A DNA stretch of 5,007 nt from an uncultured Fibrobacter sp. (GTDB lineage: Bacteria > Fibrobacterota > Fibrobacteria > Fibrobacterales > Fibrobacteraceae): NCBI GenBank assembly GCA_947306025.1, contig CAMZFJ010000187.1, forward strand, positions 1 through 5,007, given 5' to 3'. Each line of letters starts with the position of its first letter. The stretch's first letter is position 1. Positions 1-4,667 of the stretch are shown here, piece by piece. The notes under the pieces were generated by a model. It had not been told where the DNA came from, did not search any database, and worked only from the letters and a program-made list of their open reading frames with translations. The position numbers were made by a program, and so were the translations under genes.

Positions 1-105
1 GTGCTCGCCCTCGTTCTTGGTTGCGCTCAAGGGCGTCTTACCGCAAGGGCAAAAGCTGCAATGCAGATTGCAAACGTTTGTGATTTCGATATAGACGTTG
101 TTCAT
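1..105 (-). CDS. Radical SAM protein, N-terminal fragment
   Basis: Reading the minus strand from an ATG at 105 gives 35 codons that run off the left edge. The protein begins MNNVYIEITNVCNLHCSFCP. C12, C16 and C19 form the CxxxCxxC motif that binds the [4Fe-4S] cluster in radical SAM enzymes, and the surrounding YIEITNxCNLxCxFCP context is typical of the family (established knowledge). A further Cys (C21) follows closely. An in-frame TAA lies only 3 nt upstream (111-109), so 105 is the first possible start. There is no Shine-Dalgarno sequence close to this ATG. The gene lies 94 bp downstream of the dihydrouridine synthase gene on the same strand, so co-transcription is likely. The substrate cannot be told, because the specificity-determining C-terminal part (a SPASM domain or otherwise) is outside the window. 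Confidence 0.85.
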   Translation of the reverse strand, partial: MNNVYIEITNVCNLHCSFCPCGKTPLSATKNEGEH

Positions 106-117
106 TTTTTAGGTTAT

Positions 118-132
118 TCTCGCATTGCGAGA
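118..132 (-). other. Short perfect palindrome before the radical SAM start
   Basis: tctcgca and tgcgaga flank a single central t, giving a perfect 7-bp inverted repeat. As RNA on the minus strand it would fold as a 6-bp stem with a 3-nt loop. It ends 12 nt before the radical SAM ATG, so it sits where a ribosome-binding site would be expected. No U-tract follows, so a terminator is unlikely. The function is unknown. Confidence 0.4.
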
Positions 133-155
133 GTCCATTCATTCCTTTGTTGCTC

Positions 156-182
156 GGCTCACTTCGGCGGGCTCAGTGAGCC
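156..182 (-). other. GC-rich inverted repeat in the dus/radical SAM gap
   Basis: ggctcact (156-163) and agtgagcc (175-182) form a perfect 8-bp stem around an 11-nt loop. It lies just after the dus stop codon. No run of U follows on the minus strand, so it is not a canonical intrinsic terminator. It could stabilise the dus mRNA end, cause partial attenuation between the two genes, or be a dispersed repeat. Confidence 0.45.
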
Positions 183-199
183 TGATTTGGTCGCTCCGA

Positions 200-1275
200 T
201 TATTTTAGTTGTGCAATCGCTTCGTTGTATTCGTTGAGTTTACCTGCTTTCTTGATTTTCTTGAAAATCTTTTTGGGTATGCTAGACTCCAGATATTCCC
301 AAAAGCTTTGGATATGCGAGAGAATCTGGCTATCGCCTTGATACGTTTGACAAGCGTTGTCGAAAATCGCTTGATGCATTTGGAAAAGTTTGTTTGTAAA
401 TTCGCTTTCGCTTAAGGCCCATTTTTTGCGAACATCTTGTGCGTCTGCATTTTCGGTCATGTTCGCATTTTCGCATTGAGCCTTGTATTCCGCAGCAAGG
501 TTTGGGCGGGCGAGCAATCCGCGACCAATCATGACACCGGCAAGCTTTGGGTAGCGCCTTTCCATTTCGCATATTTGCGAAACGTTGGTGATGTCTCCAT
601 TGTAAACGAGCGGATGCTTTCATTGTAGAATCGTTCGAATGAATTGAAGTCGATAGCGCCTTTGTACTGCTGTTTGCCGAGTCGCGGGTGGAGCGTGATG
701 TGGGCGAGGGGTGTGTCGTTTAGAATCGGGAGTAGCGCGAACGCTTCGTCAGGGGATTCCTGCCCGAGGCGCATTTTGACAGAAAATTTTAGCGGCGCAT
801 TTCCTTTTGCTTTTGACAATGCAGTTCCGTTTGCATTTGCCGGCGCTGTTCCATTTGCAATCGTCGCGGAACCTGACAATCTTTTGATTTCGTCCATGAT
901 TTCTTGGACGGCTTGCGCATCGCTTAAGATTCCTGCACCGCGATGGCGATTGACTTGCATCGGGAAGGGGCATCCCATGTTGAAGTCGATATCTGTGAAA
1001 CCCTTTTGCAACAAGGCTTCGGTAAGCGTCTTGAATTCGCTTACGCTGTTCGCGATAATCTGCGGAATGACCTTGAATCGCGCGCCGTTCCCTTCTGCGA
1101 CCCCGGCGCATTCCAAGTTTTCTAAATCGCGCAAATCCTTTTCGCGCGGGTTTCCATTTTCAATTCGCAAAAACGGCGCATAATACGCATCCACTCCGCC
1201 AAAGATTTCGGCATGAGCCTTGCGGTAGATGCCTGTCGTGTAACCTTGTAGCGGAGCGAATAAAACTTTCAGCAT
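200..1275 (-). pseudogene. dus: tRNA-dihydrouridine synthase, split by a frameshift
   Basis: Dus enzymes are FMN-dependent and reduce uridines in tRNA to dihydrouridine. The first reading frame (1275 to about 616) carries the N-terminal FMN-site motif APLQGYT (residues 7-13), the catalytic-Cys motif DFNMGCPFP (C102), VKMRLG (166-171) and HPRLGKQQYKG (196-206). After Asn-Glu-Ser (218-220) the frame diverges into non-family sequence and stops at 529. The family sequence resumes in the -1 frame as HPLVYNGDI, then MIGRGLLARP, and continues to the TAA at 200-202. Restoring one base, for example AGCAT to AGCCAT near 616, gives one 358-codon protein of normal Dus length, so this is either a sequencing error or a recent inactivating mutation. 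The subfamily (A, B or C) is unassigned, though the HPR and GRGLLARP motifs look DusC-like. Residues 139-162 are an unusual repeat insertion. The start at 1275 fits the family N-terminus, and its ribosome-binding site is weak. Confidence 0.85.
797..868 (-). repeat. In-frame 24-bp minisatellite within dus
   Basis: Three imperfect 24-bp units begin at 797, 821 and 845; compare gcagttccgtttgca at 821 with gctgttccatttgca at 845. On the minus strand they encode the eight-residue repeats IANGTAPA, NANGTALS and KAKGNAPL (residues 139-162). The segment lies between EIKRL and FSVKMRLG, where other Dus proteins, as I recall them, have a short surface loop. Because 24 is a multiple of 3, copy-number change would keep the frame. 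Confidence 0.7.
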
Positions 1276-1280
1276 GGCAC

Positions 1281-1351
1281 AATTTTTGCGAGCGTTTACT
1301 GATTTTTTGGCGAGAACTTACGGATTTTTTAGAACTTGCGGCACGTTTTTT
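1281..1351 (-). promoter_or_regulatory. Helically phased A-tracts upstream of dus
   Basis: Four runs of 5-6 A on the minus strand (T runs at 1283-1287, 1303-1308, 1325-1330 and 1346-1351 on the plus strand) have centres 20.5, 22 and 21 bp apart, close to two helical turns. This spacing is expected to give intrinsic curvature. They fill most of the 94-bp gap between rdgB and dus. No convincing -35/-10 pair was found, so a promoter role is inference. An A-rich leader that aids translation is an alternative. Confidence 0.35.
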
Positions 1352-1369
1352 GCAACAGTCCTAAAGCGT

Positions 1370-1996
1370 TTATTTCCCAAGCGCTTTCTTCAACGCTCTA
1401 ATCGCATTCCCGCGATGGCTGATGACTTTCTTTTCTTCAAGTTCCATCTGTGCAAACGTTCTGGTTTCACCATCGGGGACGAATAGCGGATCGTAACCAA
1501 AGCCCATGTCGCCAACGGGAGCGTGGTTGATTTCGCCACGGCATTCGCCTTCGAAAATGATTGGCTTGCTGATGACAAATTCACCATTTTCGTTTTTGGT
1601 CACGGTCTGGTACGAGAGTGCACAAAAATAACGGGCCTTGCGGTCTTCGATGCCTTCGAGCTTTTGCATCAGTTTGACGTTGTTGGCTTCGTCGTCGCCA
1701 TGCTTACCGCAGTAGCGAGCGCTGTAAATGCCCGGTTCGCCATTCAATGCAAAAACTTCAAGCCCGGAATCGTCGGCGAGAACGGTCGCTTCGATGTTTC
1801 GCTTGGCTAGCCATTGAGCCGTTGTGTTCGACTTGATGATGGCGTTTTCGGCAAACGTGTTGCCATCCTCAATAATGTCTCCGTCAAAACCGATATCTTT
1901 TAATGTCTTGAATTCGTAATGGTCGGTTCCCAAAATGTGGGCGAAGTCTCTAATTTTTCCGGCACTACCGGTTGCGATAACAAAAAGGTGTTTCAT
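1370..1996 (-). CDS. rdgB: RdgB/HAM1 dITP/XTP pyrophosphatase
   Basis: This is a cytosolic enzyme that hydrolyses dITP, ITP and XTP to the monophosphate and pyrophosphate, keeping deaminated purines out of DNA and RNA. The 208-residue length is normal for the family. Visible family motifs are ATGSAGK (8-14), the substrate-binding loop EDGNTFAENAIIK (43-55), catalytic-region LADDSGLEV (73-81; D75 corresponds to the catalytic Asp), NGEPGIYSARY (85-95), GFGYDPLF (165-172) and ISHRG (192-196). The first motif is normally ATxNxGK, so Ser11 replaces a usually conserved Asn. The start ATG at 1996 fits the family N-terminus. It is preceded directly by heptamer-repeat sequence and has no Shine-Dalgarno motif. 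dus follows 94 bp downstream on the same strand, so the two are probably co-transcribed. Confidence 0.96.
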   Translation of the reverse strand: MKHLFVIATGSAGKIRDFAHILGTDHYEFKTLKDIGFDGDIIEDGNTFAENAIIKSNTTAQWLAKRNIEATVLADDSGLEVFALNGEPGIYSARYCGKHGDDEANNVKLMQKLEGIEDRKARYFCALSYQTVTKNENGEFVISKPIIFEGECRGEINHAPVGDMGFGYDPLFVPDGETRTFAQMELEEKKVISHRGNAIRALKKALGK

Positions 1997-2001
1997 AAAT
2001 T

Positions 2002-2083
2002 AGTGGTTAGTAAGCAGTGGTTAGTAAACAGGAATGAATTTAGTGGTTTGTAAGCAGTGGCTAGTAAATAGTGGTTAGTATGT
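2002..2083 (-). repeat. Degenerate heptamer array upstream of rdgB
   Basis: Plus-strand units are agtggtt, agtaagc, agtggtt, agtaaac (2002-2029), a 12-bp interruption, then agtggtt, tgtaagc, agtggct, agtaaat, agtggtt, agtatgt (2042-2083). The register is strictly 7 bp within each block. Segments 2000-2028 and 2040-2068 are 29-bp near-copies with two mismatches, suggesting block duplication. Read on the minus strand the units are aaccact-like, the same family as the other arrays here. The array covers the rdgB leader up to 5 bp before its ATG. Confidence 0.8.
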
Positions 2084-2117
2084 AGGGATGTAAAAGGAAC
2101 ATTCTTATTGCAATCCT

Positions 2118-2145
2118 AACCACTGACCACTAATCACTAGCTAGT
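2118..2145 (+). repeat. Opposed heptamer array at the TM2 gene end
   Basis: The units aaccact, gaccact, aatcact and agctagt lie in consecutive 7-bp steps, inverted relative to the array at 2002-2083. ctaaccact (2116-2124) is an exact reverse complement of agtggttag (2070-2078), and further pairing outwards is possible, so a long imperfect hairpin could form between the TM2 gene and rdgB. The array overlaps the TM2 stop codon at 2141-2143. Confidence 0.7.
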
Positions 2146-2365
2146 ACTTCTCCGGTTTCATGACTATCAAAATGGCGTCAACTATAGTTCCTATACCAAA
2201 AAGTCCACCGGTAAAGAGCCAAAGAAGTCCCGTCCAAATTTTCCCTTCGTAGAAACGGTGCAAACCGCAGATCCCGGGAAAAATGAAAATGGGGGCGAGG
2301 CAAAAACCAGGGATGAGGCATAGGATGAGCGCAATCCATTTATTATGTTCACCAGTAGCAGGCAT
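2141..2365 (-). CDS. Small TM2-domain membrane protein
   Basis: The 74-residue product has two predicted membrane segments (about 11-33 and 44-68) joined by GLHRFYEGK (34-42). This matches the TM2 domain signature, in which a G-x-HRFY-x-G-K turn links two helices and an Asp (here D63 in TIVDAILIV) sits in the second helix. TM2 proteins are inner-membrane proteins of unresolved function and often occur as stand-alone proteins of this size. The start is well supported: AAGGAG lies 5 nt upstream of the ATG, the only strong Shine-Dalgarno sequence in the window. The TAG stop is shared with a heptamer array. The gene is divergent from the lipoprotein gene at 2506 and co-oriented with rdgB, from which it is separated by 144 bp of repeats, so it is probably its own transcription unit. 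Confidence 0.88.
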   Translation of the reverse strand: MPATGEHNKWIALILCLIPGFCLAPIFIFPGICGLHRFYEGKIWTGLLWLFTGGLFGIGTIVDAILIVMKPEKY

Positions 2366-2370
2366 AATGA

Positions 2371-2376
2371 CTCCTT
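2371..2376 (-). promoter_or_regulatory. Shine-Dalgarno site of the TM2 gene
   Basis: AAGGAG on the minus strand, 5 nt before the ATG at 2365, decides the start of the TM2 protein. It stands out because the neighbouring genes lack an obvious equivalent. Confidence 0.75.
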
Positions 2377-2387
2377 GATTTATAACG

Positions 2388-2393
2388 AGTATA
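2388..2393 (-). promoter_or_regulatory. Possible -10 element for the TM2 gene
   Basis: TATACT on the minus strand resembles a sigma-70 -10 hexamer and lies 22 nt before the ATG. No good -35 hexamer is found 16-18 bp upstream; the TTGACT further upstream is 29 bp away. This is a weak candidate only. Confidence 0.2.
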
Positions 2394-2426
2394 ATTTAGA
2401 AAAAGTGTGATTGATAGACGAGAGTC

Positions 2427-2482
2427 AATAGCAAGTAACCAATAACCAATAACTAGTAACTAATAGCTAAAGACCAACAACT
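2427..2482 (+). repeat. Eight-unit heptamer array upstream of the lipoprotein gene
   Basis: Consecutive 7-bp units are aatagca, agtaacc, aataacc, aataact, agtaact, aatagct, aaagacc and aacaact. The period is exact over 56 bp and positions 1-2 and 7 vary most. This is the clearest array in the window. It occupies the divergent TM2/lipoprotein intergenic region (2366-2505) and is followed by an AT-rich stretch with four att triplets before the start codon. No ribosome-binding site or promoter was recognised for the lipoprotein gene. Confidence 0.85.
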
Positions 2483-2505
2483 AAACATTTATTATTATTC
2501 CATAC

Positions 2506-4467
2506 GTGAAAATGAAAAAAATATCGACTTCTTTCTTGAGCCTTGCCGGTCTTTCGGCGGGTATGTTCCTTGCTGCATCCTGTGCTGCTCCGTCTGTTAA
2601 TCCTTCCGTTCAGGCTACGGAATCAGCGCCTCCTGTGGTTCACATTCCGGTTTATGCGGCTCCTGTAACGGTCTTCGAAATGCGCGTGCTCGATTTCGAT
2701 AAGCAAGTGCGCGTCGTTGAAAAGCCAACGCTTGCGGCTCTTGATTTTGCGGCATATTTTTCGAACCCGATTCGCATGGCGGGGATGGACGAAAAGCCCG
2801 AAAATTATACTGGCAAAAAGGCCAATGCTTCGATTGCGGAATACCCGTTTCCGATGCTCGACTCTATTTCGGAATATGAACCGGATGCTGTTGCGGGTGT
2901 AGCGCCGATTGCATGGGAACCTTTTGCAAAAATTCTCTATGCGCAGACGGGTGATGACGCCCTTACAAAAACATTGAATGAAGTCGAAGCTGTCAAGTGG
3001 GATGAACCGGATGTGTTTCGTGCTTTCCAGACCGTGAGCCGTTTGTGGGGAATTCCTGGGACGGGTGAAAATCAAGGCAAGGTGGAATGGTGGGCCGAAG
3101 TGATGCCTGCTGTTTGGACTGGTCGTGCTCCGTTCTATGGCAAACTCAAGATTGTTTCGGGGGGTGAATCTGCTGAAGTCTTGAATTATTACATGACTGC
3201 CGAAATGAATGCTGAAGAAGCGATGAATTGGGCTCGTACGCTTTCTTCGTACTGGTACCCGACTTTGAATACGGATTTGGAACAACATACACCAGGAGCT
3301 ATTTGGGAAAACTCCCGTGCAAACCGCCCGTTTGCCGTGATGCGCGGTAACCCGATGGGGAAACCGATGTGGGTTGCTTTTGAAGTTCCTGCGTTCCGCT
3401 TGACGGATGAACAGCTGCGCGCTGCTGCCGTGGCTGATTCTCTTGCTGCTGCGGGTGAAGTCGTACCTGTGAACCGCACGCTCGATACGAGTTCGTATGC
3501 TCGCTTGGAAACGCTAGCTTCGCTTGAAAATAGCTGCCCTGCAACTCCTGCGACTAAGAAGTTCCGCGAAGCATTAAAGAAAAAATTGGCAAAGCTCCCG
3601 AAAGAGCAAAATGCTTGGGCCGACAACGGCATGCTTTGGTTCCGCCGCAATGCCAATTATCTTGTTGCAGATAAAATTAGTGCTCAGGACAGCCTCCACA
3701 ATCCGCTCCCTCGCATGATTGAACTCAAACAGTATCTGGAAACGCAGAATATCCAGCTCTTGGTTGTGCCGATTCCTGTAAAAGAAGAAATCTATGCGGA
3801 TAAACTTATTAAAGGGACTGATGCGGACTTGTGCGTGAATGTCAACGGTCGTGAATTTATTCGCGAAATGCTTGCTGCCGGGATTGATGTGCTTGATTTG
3901 TATCCGTCTTTGAAGGCTGCTCGCTCGGGTGACGAACCTCCGCATTACAGCTACCAGCGCTACGATACGCACTGGGCCTTGCCGGGCATGCTTGCCGCAA
4001 TGGAACAGTTGGCTTCTCGCGTGACGCAGTACAGCTGGTATGCCGATGCGAACCCGCAACCGGGAAGCCTCGTGATGAAGGATACGGTGGTGCTCCGCGA
4101 AGGCGATCTTGTCGCTCATTTGGCCGATAAGGAAAAGTCCAAATATCCTGCCGATACGCTTGCGGGTATGAAAATCTACAAGGGCGACAAGGCTTACAAG
4201 GGCGGCAAAAATGCTCCGATCCTCTTGATGGGCGATTCGTTCACGGGCGTGTTTGAATCTGTGGATCAGAAGAGCGGTGGTCCGGGTTCTCTCCTCGCTT
4301 ATGCGACAGGGCTTGATGTTCAAGTGCTCACGAGCTGGGGTGGTGGCCCTGGTGTTCGCAGTCGCTTGAAGAAAATGAAGAAGGACATGCAGAGCAAGCG
4401 TCTTGTGATTTACATGATGACGGCTCGTGACTTCTGGCAGAGTCCGATGGAATGGGACGGATTATAG
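2506..4467 (+). CDS. Predicted lipoprotein with AlgJ/AlgX-like SGNH domain
   Basis: The 653-residue product starts at GTG 2506 or ATG 2512 (Met3); both keep the signal peptide. Basic residues, a hydrophobic stretch and FLAASC (Cys26) suggest a lipoprotein signal, although -3 is Ala rather than the usual Leu. The C-terminal part (about 370-653) matches the AlgJ/AlgX SGNH-hydrolase-like fold: an entry motif NGMLWFRRNANYL, VVPIPVKEEIY (about 420-430), YDTHW with D487 and H489, and GDSFT with the nucleophile candidate S578. In alginate and related pathways such domains transfer acetyl groups to exported polysaccharide, usually with an MBOAT protein; none is in this window, so substrate and partner are unknown. 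Residues about 30-350 are Trp-rich in places (WW at 195-196, GNPMGKPMWVAFEVP at 281-295) and match no family I recognise. An Ala-rich stretch (about 305-320) and a basic segment (about 351-366) precede the SGNH domain. O-acetyltransferase versus esterase cannot be decided here. Confidence 0.85.
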   Translation: MKMKKISTSFLSLAGLSAGMFLAASCAAPSVNPSVQATESAPPVVHIPVYAAPVTVFEMRVLDFDKQVRVVEKPTLAALDFAAYFSNPIRMAGMDEKPENYTGKKANASIAEYPFPMLDSISEYEPDAVAGVAPIAWEPFAKILYAQTGDDALTKTLNEVEAVKWDEPDVFRAFQTVSRLWGIPGTGENQGKVEWWAEVMPAVWTGRAPFYGKLKIVSGGESAEVLNYYMTAEMNAEEAMNWARTLSSYWYPTLNTDLEQHTPGAIWENSRANRPFAVMRGNPMGKPMWVAFEVPAFRLTDEQLRAAAVADSLAAAGEVVPVNRTLDTSSYARLETLASLENSCPATPATKKFREALKKKLAKLPKEQNAWADNGMLWFRRNANYLVADKISAQDSLHNPLPRMIELKQYLETQNIQLLVVPIPVKEEIYADKLIKGTDADLCVNVNGREFIREMLAAGIDVLDLYPSLKAARSGDEPPHYSYQRYDTHWALPGMLAAMEQLASRVTQYSWYADANPQPGSLVMKDTVVLREGDLVAHLADKEKSKYPADTLAGMKIYKGDKAYKGGKNAPILLMGDSFTGVFESVDQKSGGPGSLLAYATGLDVQVLTSWGGGPGVRSRLKKMKKDMQSKRLVIYMMTARDFWQSPMEWDGL

Positions 4468-4479
4468 CGGCTTCGCCGC
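4467..4479 (+). terminator. GC-rich hairpin at the lipoprotein gene stop
   Basis: gcggc and gccgc form a 5-bp stem around ttc, starting at the last base of the TAG stop codon. There is no adjacent T-tract; the first short T-run is at 4506-4509. It may be a weak terminator or an mRNA 3' stabiliser. A second gc-ttc-gc motif follows at 4499-4505. Confidence 0.3.
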
Positions 4480-4480
4480 A

Positions 4481-4536
4481 GTTGGTAGGTCTTAGACTGC
4501 TTCGCTTTTAGAACTTAGTTGGTAGAGCTTAGATAT
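4481..4536 (+). repeat. Degraded heptamer block and 16-bp direct repeat
   Basis: The units tagaact, tagttgg, tagagct and tagatat occupy 4509-4536 in 7-bp steps. The 16-bp segment at 4481-4496 (gttggtaggtcttaga) recurs at 4518-4533 (gttggtagagcttaga) with two mismatches, 37 bp apart. The block lies 3' of the lipoprotein gene and is inverted relative to the array at 4556-4597. Confidence 0.6.
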
Positions 4537-4580
4537 TCTTAAAGGTAAGAGAGCACGTTCTAAGCTCTAAGTTCTAAGTT
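4512..4580. repeat. Interrupted inverted repeat, possible bidirectional hairpin
   Basis: tagagcttaga (4523-4533) pairs perfectly over 11 bp with tctaagctcta (4559-4569). An outer 7-bp pairing, aacttag (4512-4518) with ctaagtt (4574-4580), is separated from it by a symmetric 4/4 internal loop. The terminal loop is 25 nt. The arms are made of opposed heptamer units. It could act as a transcription boundary between the two plus-strand genes, but no U-tract makes it a canonical terminator. Confidence 0.55.
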
Positions 4581-4597
4581 TTGAGTTACTAGTTACT
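4556..4597 (-). repeat. Heptamer array, inverted, before the right-edge gene
   Basis: The plus-strand units cgttcta, agctcta, agttcta, agttttg, agttact and agttact are consecutive 7-bp steps; on the minus strand they read agtaact, agtaact, caaaact, tagaact, tagagct and tagaacg, matching the shared consensus. The last two units are identical. Confidence 0.8.
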
Positions 4598-4639
4598 AGA
4601 TTGTATTAAACAAAATGCTTCTTGCCTCTTAAATTTTCT

Positions 4640-4667
4640 GGTAACTCTTAACTATTAACTAGTAACT
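4640..4667 (+). repeat. Four-unit heptamer array abutting a start codon
   Basis: ggtaact, cttaact, attaact and agtaact are four units in exact 7-bp steps, and the ATG of the next gene begins at the very next base. The array therefore occupies the whole ribosome-binding region and no Shine-Dalgarno sequence is present. Between this and the previous array, 4598-4639 is AT-rich with no feature I can support. Confidence 0.82.

Noticed and set aside
1..237. Plus-strand open frame of 78 codons at the left edge
   Set aside because: It lies opposite the radical SAM start and the hairpin-rich gap, has no family features, and the minus-strand reading gives a clear CxxxCxxC protein.
610..622. Programmed -1 frameshift in dus
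   Set aside because: No X XXY YYZ slippery heptamer or clear downstream stimulatory structure is seen at the break; a base loss or sequencing error is simpler.
644..1183. Plus-strand 179-codon open frame
   Set aside because: It is antisense to dus, whose minus-strand translation has all the family motifs; the plus-strand product is low-complexity shadow sequence.
2002..2145. Insertion-sequence remnant bounded by inverted repeats
   Set aside because: There is no transposase fragment or target duplication, and the same heptamer units recur in other gaps as simple arrays.
2388..2430. Full sigma-70 promoter TTGACT...TATACT for the TM2 gene
   Set aside because: The hexamers are 29 bp apart, far beyond the 16-18 bp range, so only a weak -10 candidate was kept.
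2427..2482. CRISPR array
   Set aside because: The units are 7 bp, contiguous and degenerate, with no spacers and no cas genes nearby.
2623..3288. Minus-strand 221-codon open frame, very Arg/His/Phe rich
   Set aside because: Its composition is that expected from the complement of a gene rich in GAA and GCN codons; it is antisense to the lipoprotein gene.
3574..4323. Minus-strand 249-codon open frame
   Set aside because: It is antisense to the SGNH domain, whose DTHW and GDSF motifs fix the coding strand.
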